From Baylisascaris procyonis (lineage: Eukaryota > Nematoda > Chromadorea > Rhabditida > Ascarididae), in the NCBI GenBank assembly GCA_037389465.1, contig JAZARR010000266.1, positions 3,498,704-3,562,703 of the forward strand: a stretch of DNA of 64,000 nt, written 5' to 3'. A program made the position numbers and the translations under genes. The notes below the pieces were generated by a model. The model was not told the DNA's origin and made no database searches. It saw nothing but the letters and a program-made list of their open reading frames with translations. Of this stretch, positions 1 through 13,221 are shown one piece after another. The stretch's first letter is position 1; each line of letters starts with the position of its first letter.

Positions 1-2820
1 ATCAATTTCGCATCGGTTTATTTGCAAAAAAATGTAAGAAAGAGTAATCTGAAATCAGAATTGAAAGCAATAAGAATACGCATAAACCTTTTGCGATTTC
101 CAATTACAGAGAAAAGGATATTATTCATTGATAGCAGTACTCAAATTACATCGTAAGGGCACTAATGGAGAGATATATGTGAAGAATGCGAGAGTCGTAA
201 TTCATTCGTTTGAGAAGGAAAACATCCTACAAGAACTCATATTATATCCAATGAACTCATTGCTGAAATTCTCTTTTGATGGTTATTGTATGAGTGTTGA
301 ATTTTCAAATATATTTAACGATAAACAAGAATCAATGATCAAACGCAACTTATAGTAGTATTGTTATTAAGATTAAAGTACTTTTAGTTATTTCCCTATA
401 AAAAGCCGAATTAGGGAATCCTAAAGCAATCAGCTCAAAAAAAAAAAAAAAAAATTAAAATAGAGGTGCCAGCTTGCTGGTTTGTTCGCCGAATTGCTTG
501 CAATGCTTTTCACTTAAAAAGTTCGTCTTAATTATCCGTTTAAAAGGTTCCTTCTAAATATGCGGCATCACTATCCTTCGGCTAACATTTTTTTCACAAT
601 TTCAAACGCTTTTACATTTAATTCGTTTTACCTCCGAATATTCAAAAAAATTAAAATCAACATATTTCTATTATAAAGATTTATTCATCAGTGAAAAGCG
701 CTCGGTGGGTGTATCCAATGGACGATACAAGAAAGAGTGAGTTAGCAGGCATAAAATTGAAAGGAGCAACAAAGTTAGACAATAGTGCGACGAACACCCG
801 GTTGGTATTACGATGCAATTGCAATGTCATAGTGCGCATCACTATTAATGTTTCACGAAAAAGACATTAGACAAAAGTATTGAATGTTAAATTGAGAGGC
901 GAAAAAAACTTTGGAATTTCAGGAACGATACTGCAATTCCAATGGGATATTCCATACATAACTAAAAACATCAATAATCCATGAACGTCGGAATAAATTC
1001 TGATAACTTTAGTAGCTATTTAAATGTTTTATAATTAGGTATGTGATTTGCAAGAAATTAGCATCGTTGTGAAGAACTTCTAATAAAGCCGATGACTAAC
1101 GAATCGAAGCAGAGAGATTTTCGAAGTGAGGAGCCCAAACATTTCCACACCGAGACCCATTCTCATCGTGTTTCTGTCTTTTAATTAAGTAGCCTGTTAA
1201 TTTAGCACTCTCCACATTTTTATTTTAGACAATCTAACGCTTTCCACGAAGCTGATAAAAGGATGAACGATGATCTATAGACTCACTGTAAACTCTGTTG
1301 CAGAACGCTTTCTGTTTTAGTAAAATATTTTAATTACCTATCGGCTTTGTTAGACTCTCATAATCATGCATAAAGCTTTTGAACCATCTTCTCTCTCTCA
1401 GAAGACCTAAGAAACTTTGCTTGAAACATAACTGTGAGAAGCAATTAGTGAAAAAAAAAAAGAGAGAGAGAGAAAAGAAGTGGAGAGGAAGCAGCAATTG
1501 ATGAACAAATAGAGCTGTTGTGGAAAGAAATAGACATAAAGAGAGTGGTTTTAATTATACGCTGCAGGATTAGATACACGAGGGACTTATAAAAAAAAGA
1601 AGAGAAGCTCAGTTGGGTGGTACCGATGCGTACAGTGATCCTCAATTGATGAGAGTAATTTGCAGACGCTTCCAGATGTGGCTATTTTGACAAAAACATT
1701 TAAGAGTGATTAACGAACAGTTAGGGAATTGATGTTCCCTTCATTTGAATAAAAAATTTCTTTTTCTTCACATCAAATAAAATTGAAGTGTGAAGAAATG
1801 AGATTTTTAAGTAAACATGCATTATTTCAAGGGAATATCCCAATAACCAAGCTAATTCAGGTAAGTTTAACGTAAAGAGATTATTATCACAGTGCTCCTA
1901 TAATCGATCCATAAAACCTCCAATATGTTCCCATAGATTAGAATGGATCATTACATTCGAAATCATGGAATAATTATCAAAAACTCTTCTAACCCATCCC
2001 CCTTTTCCTTATATTCAGCCTCTTTGCATTATCTTCTCAAAAAATATTCCGTTGATTCTCAGTAAGTTTTCTGTCTTACCTCAATTTATTTTCTCATTTT
2101 ACTAACTGTTATTAATTTTATTATAGATAAGAATGGAGCAAAGTAACGAATATGATGATTACATTCTGCAGTGATCTTTTTAAAATATAGTAAAACACTA
2201 AGATAACATTCCTTATTCCTGTTACTTCTAGTGCAGATTGATTTAAAAAATGCAGAAAAGATTATGTAAATTTATTCGAACGACAAAAATATCAGCAAAA
2301 TAGTTGAACATTTCATGCATTCAAGGCCGATAAGGATGAAATGAAACGAATGAATGAATGCATTGACAGCATATACTCAGCACTGACGTCTCACTGAGGA
2401 GGTGAAGCATCTTCCACAGTGATATCTCTTACAACGAACCATAAATAACGTCCTTATGTGATGAGTTTTAGGCAGTGAGTGCAGTCAACCTAATTGCCCC
2501 ACAACGCATCTCAATTACACCTTTCCCAATCGCCGACTATATTTTCTTCATTTGGCTACAATATTAGTTCCGCTCTTCACTTTTGCGCTAGAGCTTCGAT
2601 TGGCTCTCTCTTTTCTAATTATCCTTAAAATTCTGGATAAAATAACGAGAAATTAAATAGTCCTAGATAATATGAAGAAAAAAGCAATATAGAAATGTTA
2701 CAATTGGAAACAAAGTATAAAATAAACACAAATAAAAATAAATAAATAAAAATATATAAAATGCTCAAAAATAAAAAAGTATAATAAAGTACAATATATA
2801 TTTATGAAATTATGGGCGAC
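1..2820. other. AT-rich spacer, no gene seen
   Basis: Only short AT-driven frames, such as 128-355 and 1445-1645, with no motif or splice context. There is a poly-A run near 438-455 and purine-rich GA runs near 1460. Confidence 0.6.
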
Positions 2821-2822
2821 AA

Positions 2823-3348
2823 ATGATCATGAAAGGAAGCCGAAAGATTGGCCTCGTCTTAATATGGAAAGATAATACTCGAAAATACACTTTGCAGAAC
2901 GACATCTTCGTCCGCGAGTTCAGGAAGCGATGGATTAAATATCTGCAAAGATGTTGTACCTTAACTCTAACTGCCATATGTTATTTATTGAACGTAATTT
3001 CAGGATATTATCCTTTAAAAAATTAATATTTAAGACGCATAGTAAGAAGGTAAAAGGGAAATGAGTTGCTACGATGGTTATGAAGAAGTTTTAGCAGTCT
3101 ATGGTACAGAAAATTTGGAACTATATTTCTCTAAATTTTCTCATCATTCAAAAAAGAAATTTCTCTGCGATAATAATCATAAATTTACATTTCACTTTAT
3201 GTTTCACAAAGCGATTGTGGAGAAGAAAGAAATAAAGTCATACCACAATGGAAAGGACAAGGAGTTGTATGCGGAACGTATGCAAGTAGAATCGCTTTCT
3301 CAAGTTCGCATATTGCTTTTGCTGGATTTACACCACAAGATCTTTTGA
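2823..3348 (+). pseudogene. Weak coding-like stretch, possibly a gene relic
   Basis: Two open frames lie in series: 2823-3026 (67 aa) and 3061-3348 (95 aa from ATG). Near 3255-3352 another frame reads GVVCGTYASRIAFSSSHIA and AGFTPQDLLNG, which looks more protein-like than the annotated frame. That suggests a frameshift in an old gene. No family is recognised and chance remains likely. Confidence 0.15.
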
Positions 3349-4494
3349 ATGGCGATGAGATACATTCCAAAAATGTTTGATCGGCTCTAAAATAAATTAT
3401 GGTCGATAGTAGATTTAATGCGAGAAAATTTTTATTGCATAGTGATATCGATGAAAATCATTGAAAAAATATTAATTACAGAATAAATTTTGTTTAAATC
3501 GATGTACGATCAATAAAATTCTTCGAATAATCACTGCTGATCTATCAGGATCATTACTGCTTTATATTGATATCACATCTTTTGCATGGGTTTGTATTGA
3601 TAAGCGACTGTATTAATTGAATAGAGGAAAAATCGCTAAATGAACGTAAAACGAATGGATCGAGAAGGGCAAAACTATGATTTCCAGGAATTTAGAATTG
3701 CGGTTGAGAATTTTTTTGCGATAAAATTTTACGATTTTAGAAAAAAAGGAACATCGCGAAGTGATAAAAATCTTTAATGACTATAAAAACGCTAAAAAGA
3801 TATTCGAAACAAACTCTATTCAAATGTTTTTTCAATCATGATCATTTAAGTAATCATGATCTCTGATAAATGATGTAATCAACAATAGAAAATATTTATG
3901 TTTTTTTTTGATTCATCAGAAACGTTGGCATTTATTGTAAAATATTTCCAAAAAGCATTCAAAAAATAACATCAAACTAATGAATTTTATAGTCTTCTCA
4001 CAAACTTTCCAATAGTAAAGAGTGAATTATTCATACCGCTAGCTTATTTCCCCCCCCCCCTCCCAAAAAAATTCTTATCTCCCATATATACATCTTGTTG
4101 CGTAGTTTCAGTAAGGATGGCTAAAAAGGAATATTCATAATTTGAAATTGCCTGTTTAGATGCATACCGCCTAACAAATCCACTAACACCGTCAATACAG
4201 CACAACTGCAACATACCAGATCAAATAGTAAATGAATAGCAATCAAAAGCTTACTTGCATGGCATTCCATGTTTTCTCATATCCTCACGGAAGCGTCTGT
4301 CACATCGATCCAATAATTCCTTTTTACGTACAGCCGTTGAACGAAGACATTCAAAGTTGTCATCGAATTCTTAAACTGCATCATTTCAGACTGTTTATAT
4401 GAATCTATGACAGATGAGTATTATTTTATAATATCAACAACACATTTGGCTATAAATGCAATTGCCTCATCCATCCGATCGTGTATGCATGCTT

Positions 4495-4645
4495 GTTTTC
4501 CTCCGTCCACTTATTTACATTCTAATCTAGCAATTAAGCAGTTGAATTGTTGTTATCGAGTTGCAAACCGAATTTGCAATGATGGAACACCATCTGGCGA
4601 TTGCAATCATCCGATCAGCAAACAAATTGCAAACTCTGCAAAATG
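4495..4645 (-). other. Possible Cys-containing exon, weak
   Basis: On minus a strong ACATTTTGCAG acceptor (about 4640-4650) precedes a frame VCNLFADRMIAIARWC and VCNSITTIQLLNC, ending at a TAG. The cysteine pattern is vaguely like the end of the 9-kb gene. The opposite strand is also open (4407-4664), so the reading is not secure. Confidence 0.15.
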
Positions 4646-5499
4646 TCAACCAAACAACGTTTAGCTTAGCTAGTTGTTATTTCAAATGAGCTTCCACTAA
4701 CACATAACGAATGATGATACAATATAGCTTGATGAAAATAATACAAAAAAATGCAAGGTAAAGTTCTTTTTTCTTTGCATTTTTTTCGGTCATAAGAGTT
4801 CTTTTTTTGATCGAGTTCTTTTTTGCAACATTTCGGTCATAAGAGCGAACAAAATCATATTAGTTACATACGGCATTGTCGAATGAAGGTTTAAGGCTAG
4901 TTTTGTCTTCTGTATACACTCGAAATATGATCTGCGAATATCCTTGATTCGCCTTTTGTCACCATCTCGAGAGAAGAGACCTTCCCAATGTTAATTTTTA
5001 AATGAATGAAGGGAAAATTTTGGGAGATAAAATGGGAAAATCCCTCCGCTAAACAAGCGTTCACTTCTCAAAGCAAGAAGCCCGTCTGTGGGCAGTAAAA
5101 CCACCTGTGAATGGCCTGCAACGTAGGTAAGTCCACATTGCTATTTAAGCACGATACTTAAATCTTAGAATATACTCATATAACGCAATCTTTTTTGCTC
5201 GACCGAGATAGCTACAAAAAGTGAGGCTGAATCGATAATCGGATTTTCTGGCTAATCAAAACGAGAACGTTAATGCAGCAGATGAATGAGATTCTGAAGA
5301 AAAATTCTGAAGTAGTAGTAAGTACTCCCTGGTTACAAAGCTAATAATTACTCAGGGAGTTGGGAAAAAATCAAGATTATTCCGATATAATCTGACTTTT
5401 GTTATTAGAAACGAGCTGCTGAATATATTCGGACTGTGTATCTGAAATTAAGAATGACCACATACAGACTGCAATTTTTCCAGCAGAAGTCTATAAGAT

Positions 5500-5640
5500 T
5501 CAACAGCTCTGTCCCTGACTAGCGTAAAATGAAGAAGGTAGCATGACAAAATTTGATATACTAGCCTGCTTTGACCAGCACAAAACTTCAAATGTGATGA
5601 TGAAGCATGTTCGATCGCTCGAGCAATAAAAATTGCCAAT
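5500..5640 (-). pseudogene. Partial duplicate of the neighbouring Cys-rich exon
   Basis: On minus this stretch contains GATCGAACATGCT, as in the exon at 5783-5904, followed by similar sequence. Translations pair up: IDRTC..ISSIEFDALKK in the exon against SDRTCFIITFEVLCWSKQ here. The frame then stops at CAGAGCTGTTGA. It looks like a tandem duplicate that has decayed. Confidence 0.35.
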
Positions 5641-5782
5641 AGAATGTTGCATTAAGCGATCTTCATTCTTCGATCGATCGGACTTCTTTAATTCTCAACG
5701 TTTGAATTAGACGCCCTCAATAAAATATCCTTATTTTTCAAGTTTTCCTCTCTGCATTCTTTGAGATGTAGTTATCAACTTT

Positions 5783-6090
5783 TTAGGTGAATGCGGAAAG
5801 ACGAAAATTTTTGGCGATTTTCTTCAATGCGTCAAATTCAATAGATGAGATCGAGCATGTTCGATCAATCAAACAATTAAGGTTGTCGTCACATGATATG
5901 TGATCTATAATGAGTCCGACCCAATCTTTTTTAAATACCTTTATGTGTGCACTCATATTCGAAAACAAAAAGGGTGACGTTGAGTGCCCAAGCTTCAGCA
6001 GGTGTCAGCTTCATTCTCTTCATGAGAACTTCCACATCAAAGCAATCGGTCAGTTTGCCTTCTCCACAGTCCACGAAATGCTTCCCGGCA
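5783..6090 (-). CDS. Cysteine-rich exon pair, DUF19-like, partial or decaying
   Basis: Exon 6090-5939 follows a GTTGCAG acceptor and encodes AGKHFVDCGEGKLTDCFDVE, VLMKRMKLTPAEAW and FVFEYECTHK. A second open stretch, 5904-5783, encodes DHISCDDNLNCLIDRTC and ends in a stop. The two join in phase only across a 34-base gap with GT/AG ends, which is shorter than normal nematode introns, so a frameshift in a decaying gene is an alternative. The even spacing of cysteines recalls the gene at 9-12 kb and suggests the same broad secreted class, which is inference. No start codon exon was found. Confidence 0.4.
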
Positions 6091-6474
6091 CTGCAACTTT
6101 CAAAACCCTCATTAGCATACCGTAGTAAATACAATGAGCAAAAAGAGAATTAAAAGCAGATCTAATAAAAGAATGAAAGGATCAATAACAGCTGTTCGGT
6201 AAAATGCTTATAACTTAAGTTTAATTTTTTTAAAGGATGGATCATCACAAAAAGTTGGATGCAAGAGAAGTCCGTCAAGCTTCGAATACAACCTTTCTCC
6301 TCCCTGTAATAAATCTTTTATTGCGAGTAAAACCCCACACCCTCCCCCCTCAAAACTTGTGAGAATAGAAATAACCCTATTAAAACAATCAACCTTCACC
6401 TCTCTCCTACGATAAATATCATTGCTGCTATTGCAGAATGATGAAATTTTCGTACCGACAAATCGATCCAACAA

Positions 6475-8214
6475 AACCCTTCAAACATTTACAACCTTCG
6501 AATGCTTGATCGAAATAATGTGGTGAATGGTTTCATCAATGAAATAACATTCACCTACAAATCTCCTCAAATCCTTTCTTTCCTCTCTTTTCGAGTAGTT
6601 CATTGAGTTCTTTTATGAGACCAAATACGCATGGTCCTTCGACTTTTAGTTCCTGAAATAGAAAGAAGAAATATCCCCATCACGATTTAATCATTAGTGC
6701 AGATAATTAGAATCTGTAAAATATATAGACCTTAAAGACTTCAGCCAGCAAAATCGAAATACTGATTATGAATGTCGTTGTGAGGGAACGATTCAAGGGT
6801 TCCTTTTTAGAGGTAATCAGGTTTTAAAGAGAGCATTTCTGTATACAAAGAGATCTAATAGGAAGACTGAGACATTAGAGATATTGTAAATATTTGAAAG
6901 CTTTAACAAGATTTTGCATGAATAACTCTGCGATACGTTCATTTTTTAAACGGCCATAATCGCAAATTTTGAGAGATGGCTTAATTGAAAGAAACAAGAA
7001 TTATAATAAATAATGATGTGTCATGTCGCATACCTCTCATAAGATACATCTATTTGTATTGTAAGAACGGTATTTAATACACATTTTGTTTTAAGACAAC
7101 GTTCGTCGCAGAGTTGGATTGCCGTATCGGCATAACACCAGCATCGGAAGTGAAAACAACACAAGCGGCAACATGAAAGGCGGTATGCATATTGACCAAG
7201 TGCAAACATATAAAGTGCTGATGACATATCTAGGTGATTTAATGCGCATAGGTCAAAGATATAGCCGTGTAACGAATGCAAGCCAAGCGGGTTTAAGGGG
7301 GCAATATGTGAAGAAAGGAGAGAAATCAAATTGAACAGCGGATTGTAAAGTGAAATACGCTGATCCAACTAAACAGATAACGGCGTGCAAAATCGACATC
7401 ACTATGAAGTGCTAATGGAGTTCACGATTTCAATGCAATTAAAAGTGATTAATTAGTTAAATGAAAGGATAAAGGCATAAAGAGCTTCCGCAAAAAAAAA
7501 CAAGAAAAATGTGAAATGCAGACAACTGCAACACTCATAGTGGTTCATAAATACGCAAGAAAACAAAGGGCAAATTATGCTCGAAGAGAGTGTTGAGAAA
7601 TAATTTAGAGGTAACTACGAATGTGATAAATAAGTAATCTATATGAGTATGTGCATCGCCTATTGTATTGATGAAATCCATAAAATTCTTTAATAAACAT
7701 CGCTAAAATATTTATCTTTTTGGTATATCTTTTTTTGCCTGCCCCTATTCTTTTTAAATAGGAAACCAATGAAAATAGGGCTGCAAATTTGATGATATAA
7801 TCTGCACTAAAGAAGGAACTCTGTATCAAATTTTGAGCTGATCCATAAACTTCGGAAGTGAGAGGTTGATATAAACAGCTAAATACGCCGAAAAGTTGTA
7901 TGTATATTGCAAATGAATGGCTTATGATTTGCATCGCTTGGCTCACAAACAGGTGGAAAAGCGTCAGACGAGTTGTCACAATATACGCGTTTGCATGCCA
8001 CCTACCTGACTTATCACTTTCAGCACTTACCGGACAGACATATACAAATACGTGCAGTATGTTGAATAATGCTTTCGCATTAAACGATCGGGAGCATTCT
8101 CACCAGTTGTTTGCTAAATATTCATTTTCCTGTACGTCGAACGGTGTAAAACGAAGTTCTGACCAGCTAAAAATGCATGGTCACCAATGCCCAATTGAAA
8201 CTACAGGGAGACAG

Positions 8215-8299
<85 letters not shown>

Positions 8300-9068
8300 A
8301 GCATAAGCATAGAGATGACATTGTCATAATAAGCACTTGCAAAGGAAATTTGCAAAAACGCAAATAAAAGCGTGCTTTTTTGATATTTTGAAGCAACTAA
8401 CACCTTTTTGAAACGTTTGGAGCAAATTTTGAACTTTGAAACGTCACATTTGCGTTCACAATCGTCGTCGTCTTCATCGTCGCAGGTGGGGACTATTTCA
8501 CGCTCAGTAGCGATGCGGTCTGCTCTTCCAAGTGAATGCATCTGCACAGAACCTTAAAATTTCTCTTTGAACTTTAAGTTTATTCCTTCTCTTTTCCTGA
8601 CGAAAAATAAATGTGATTTTGCAAGTAGTTGAGAAGGCAACACTTATGTACATCATAAAAAATGGCGCCTATGGACTTTTTCCTATTATTCTAGACGATA
8701 TCACTACAGGATGACTTGCACTTGACAAAAATATATCATGAAGAAATTCATGACCTCTAAACTTTAACAAATATAAATATTGATAAGAATTTTGATGAAG
8801 TTTCACCATAAAATTCTTCAATATCAAAAACGGCCTACAGTCAACTAAATAAATTGTGCCGGTATTCTCGATGTTGACCTCGTGCTCCTCAACGAGGAAA
8901 GTGAGGACTGGAGGGAGGGAGAGCGCCGTCTTTCAAGCAGTGTAGACCGCACATTCCTACCCCTCGGAGCTGATATAAAGAAGAAAAAATCATAGAGGAG
9001 TGCAATTGCTCATCGTAAATCATTTCATCCACTAAAGCAAAGGCGAAAGTAATCTTCTCAAGAGTACC
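6475..9068. other. Spacer with no secure gene
   Basis: Both strands are open at about 7020-7370 without a clear family or a preferred strand. The frame at 7605-7979 is AT-driven. The (AT)n tract at 8219-8296 generates the longest frames here. Confidence 0.5.
8219..8296. repeat. (AT)n microsatellite, 78 bases
   Basis: An uninterrupted AT dinucleotide run. It creates false open frames of alternating Tyr-Ile on both strands. Confidence 0.98.
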
Positions 9069-12000
9069 TCATCTATGCGTATTCAAAATATAAAAGTTAA
9101 TTATTGTTGAAAAGAACGTAGAATGCAACATACACGATGTATCACAATGTTCAGGAGCATGAATCTGTGATGCAATCTCATCTGCAAGAAGACACATCAC
9201 CTCAGATGCGGCCGCACCACATTCACCTCGAATCAATGATGCAACACATTCCACATAGCGTGTCGATGTTCTTAATTAATATTCCATTCAAAAGCAACAC
9301 AGCATTGCAAAATATTATGAATTTATACACCCATATCAACATTCGGATCATAATAAATCGTATCACTCATTCACATCTTCGTGATCTACTTCTTTCACCC
9401 CAAAACTCTGAAGGATATCTGTACCCGTCGGGATCAGTCTGAGCACACTGACTGCAGTGTCGTCTTCTAGCTTGGAATGCGGTTTAATACTACTAGTAAA
9501 TTGTTAAAAGTGTTTCAGAGACTTTAAGTGAACTTTTGCGCATAAAAAACGCCTGCATTTATTTTTGCACTCATTAGGCATTACCCAGGGATTTTTGGAT
9601 TTTTCTCAAATTTTCTGCGAATTTTGTAACTTTTTAGCGAAAAAAACCCTATCCTAACTAAACCTCACATTCATTACCAATTTAACCTTTGCTGATTCCA
9701 TAGAAAGGTTTTTATGTGTGCTCAAAATTTTACAACTGCTTAATTGATTCCTTTTTCTAGGCCCTCAAAAACCAGATCCCCTTCCTCACTAAATTGAGAA
9801 CCCTGATAAAGTGCTAGCAGTAACAGACGACTAAACTGCCTTAGTCTATATCATATTAGATTTAAAGCATTCATAAGAGAAAACAATATGCAAAAGAAAC
9901 GAACTCGCAAATCTTCTCGTGATTACGCCTCCGTTCAGATATTCGTTCGAATTGTGCAGCGCATTCCTCAAAGTCCGTTCTGAATTCCGAAAGAACTCGA
10001 GAAATACATCTACGATTGTCCACATAACCTGAAATTGAATCCGATCATCCTAACTATCGGCTCCAAATAAACTAACGAAATATTATTGCGATGGATGAAA
10101 TGTGTTATTGACGAAAATTTCTCTTACTTTATCACATGATATATACTCTTCGTCGTTCTCTTCTTTTGCAGCGTCAACTACAGATCCTCTACCTTTCCTC
10201 TTCTCTCCGTTATTCTTGAGGCGATTACGCCTTTGCGATGGTAGTCGGAGAGCTACAGATCTTGGAAAATAGTTTTAAAAGGGTTTGTTATATTATTTAG
10301 CATATTATTATTTAGTGATCATATTTGGTATATTATTTGAAAAAAAAAAAAAGAAGAAGAAATCTGCTAAAAAAAGGCCATCTTCTTTCACGTAGAATAT
10401 TCACAACAAAATGTTCCTGGATGTCCAGAAAACTCAACCGTATCGGCGTCGTTTATTGTCGATTTAACCGAACAATAGACTTAAATACTTTTAATAAATA
10501 ATAATATGACAGGTGTTTGAAAAGAAACCTACGAAGATCACGGCAACGAATTTCGTTTGCACGATTATCAATGGCCACAACAGATGCTTCACGTGCGCTT
10601 AGACCGATACCACGTAATGAAGATGCACTGATACAGTTAGAAAGACTGCTACAGGCATGTGCATACATCGAAACTCTGCAACCACATCGCTAGCTTTCAC
10701 TACTTTATAAATAATGAATTAATAAATCATTTCAGACAAAATTATAGCATTCAATTTAGATGATATTTCAAATCAACAAGTTTGAATGCAATAACCTTAT
10801 AGTGCATAAAAGGAAATCTTAAAAGTTTTGTGGTTGTATTTATGAGCATTCAAATATAATACGAATATTCATAACACTTAACACAATTTATAGCACATTT
10901 GGCTAATCACAAAACATAAAAAGGGTTCAAATTATAACAAATAAACTATCAATTCATAAGTCGAAAAGAAAGAAAAGGCCAACCTGCAAGCACGTTCAAA
11001 TAAGTAGTCAGGTTCCGCTGAATCCTCTTCGCTGTTCAATTCAGTGTTCAGTCGTTGTCGATTTTCCACACATTCCCTATGATAAAGCTCAATGTTCGAA
11101 TCCAATTCACTTACAACTTCATATAAAAGTCAATATAAATAAAAATATAAAATATAAAAGTTAATATAAATAAACTCAGCAATATAAAAATCTAACGCAT
11201 ACGAAGTTTAAAACACTGCAGCGGCATTTTTTTTATTTATTAAAAAAAAAGTGAATTGCCATTTTTTCGGGAGAAATTTTTATATATAGAAAATAAATGC
11301 AAACAATAAGTTATCAAACGTGAATTTCGTATTTTATTCGATTGAACATTTAATGTGAATGCGATTTTCCTTTGGTTTCCCTTGAATCAACGCTAAGCAC
11401 GATGATCTCTCAACTGATCTCGTACAATTCGTTTACGAGATGTTGCCTTTGTTGAAAAGCACGGCATTTGTGAAGTCTTGACTACAGTCCCGATTTCCAA
11501 ACTGTATTTTTTCAATTTCAGAATTTTTTTTTCTTTTTTTTTGCAGTGAAGCACTTTCAATCTTCAAGACTACAAATCCAGATAAAACATGAATTCGATC
11601 TCCTGAAGCCAAAAAGTCTTCAAAAAATATTTTCTATGTTTTCTAACTTCCCCGTAAGAAACCTAGTGACCTTATATTATAATCGCACGAAAATACTATA
11701 TGTAAATACATCTCTAAAATGATATAACTTTCCATGAGCCAGAAGCGTGTTTTGAGCTTTCTACGTTTCTTCCTTTCAAATAATGAATGGTTTGGTAAGT
11801 GAGCCTCAAAGCTCATCGAAAATTATTTGTTGCAAATGATTAAAGAAAATGACAGTAGAATATTCACAAGTGATTTTATAAATCATGTTTGTTGTAAGAA
11901 TCAGTAGGTTCAGCTAGTGCAAAATTGTTGGTAAGGATCGAACCGGAAGCGTATCGCATCACAGCTGGTATCTTCGAAACCGTCGTTGTAATCGTTGTTT

Positions 12001-12109
12001 CCAAATGTGTTGAAGCTCGGCAGAAAAGGAATCTGACGCTTTATATCATCATAGTCGACGATCGCATCTCGCCAACCACAATTGACCAGTGAGAGAGCTG
12101 CTAGAAGGA
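9069..12109 (-). CDS. Cysteine-rich, probably secreted nematode protein (DUF19-like), 5' end missing
   Basis: A seven-exon model on minus joins in phase: 12109-11944, 11501-11437, 11116-10984, 10675-10529, 10260-10136, 10028-9905, 9270-9069, about 320 codons. The first exon opens with LLAALSLVNC, like the core of a signal peptide, so a short upstream exon with the start codon is missing. The third exon encodes ELYHRECVENRQRLNTEL; the fourth has MYAHACSSLSNC; the fifth is basic (RLPSQRRNRLKNNGEKRKGR). The last two give FEECAAQFERI, then CE...YVECVASLIRGECG, CLLADEIASQ and HAPEHCDTSC. The spacing of paired cysteines with the ECG core resembles the nematode DUF19/T20D4.11-like extracellular domains; I cannot confirm it by search. 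Several borders have alternatives (the 10529 donor, the 10136 donor, a stop at 11393 if that donor is not used), so this could be two genes. Confidence 0.55.
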
Positions 12110-12719
12110 CTCATCGTTGCTCAGTGCAGTTCAATTACCCTATCGGAATAGGATATTATGTTTCATCTCAACATTTTCTACCCCTCTTCCCTTCTTGAAG
12201 TTTTTGTAGAAGCCTCCCTACTACGTTGATGAAGACCCCCAGTTTTTTGTCTCAGCCGTGTTCTCATTGCTGACGACAGGAACACTCTTGGCAACAAACT
12301 GCTCAACTTTTTACTTCTACATTTCGTCGACTTCTCCCAATTTTTCCTATAGTCCTTTTTTCCATGTGGATCAGTTTCCGAGAATACTCCCATGAATCAT
12401 TCTCCACCTTCTCAAATCGCTCCCAAAGGTATCTCAGACTTCATTCCTCCTTAGAAACCTCATTGCAGAACGCTATTGCCATAGATTCGCTTGCAGACCG
12501 AAATTCTATTAACATCAAAAATCAACGCAATACAACATCAATGTTTTTGTTGATAAATTGTTTCAAGGGAGTTTTTAAAATTTTTCTTGGAAAATAATAA
12601 AACTCTACTTTCAAGGATGGATTCACTCTTTAATGGGCTCACTTAAGAGGCGCCCATAAAAACGAAGCAGCAAGACTCATAAAGCAACCAAATACAATAC
12701 GCGGGGCTCATACCCTTTA

Positions 12720-12960
12720 GGATCACACTTCACACGCCATCCATATCCTGATACCCGGAAACCAAGAGCGACTTTTTTAACTGCAAATGTCGCAAGAAAA
12801 ATGAGATAATTATCAACAAACCAAGCAGAGGTATAACGGCCACATAACACCGCATCTTCACAGGGTGGGTATTCGACGACGACTATGCAATTGGTATCGT
12901 CCATTGCAACTGTGCAATGATTGACAACGATAAAAAATAATGGTTGTTTTGCTTGAACAG
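12720..12960 (-). CDS. Candidate exon pair of an unknown gene
   Basis: Two stretches of this open frame (12677-12997) look like separate exons. One at about 12933-12857 follows a TTGCACAG acceptor and encodes MDDTNCIVVVEYPPCEDAV. The other, at about 12783-12724, follows ACATTTGCAG and encodes KKVALGFRVSGYGWRVKC and a GGTATGAG donor. I could not join them in phase to each other or to the Cys-rich exons from 12109 down. They might be the 5' part of that gene. Family unknown. Confidence 0.25.
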
Positions 12961-13221
12961 TGACAACCCAACTGATAACGCATATGGCCCTTATCAATGC
13001 CGCTTAACAACTGATCGTTGCTGAAGAGCACGATCTTATTGCATAACCAATAGAAGTAGCATTAGCAACTCATTTCAATGGATAATTATGAAAATATGAA
13101 CTGCGATATGCAAATAAAACAAATTCTTGTTCACAACGATTCTTTGAAATAATAAAAGCTTTCTCAATCTTGTTTAAATTCAATTCGATCATGCAAACTT
13201 TCAATCACAATTTTCATCCAG

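Noticed and set aside
8167..8547. 126- and 155-codon open frames on both strands around 7.9-8.5 kb
   Set aside because: Their length comes from the (AT)n tract, which encodes alternating Tyr and Ile on either strand.
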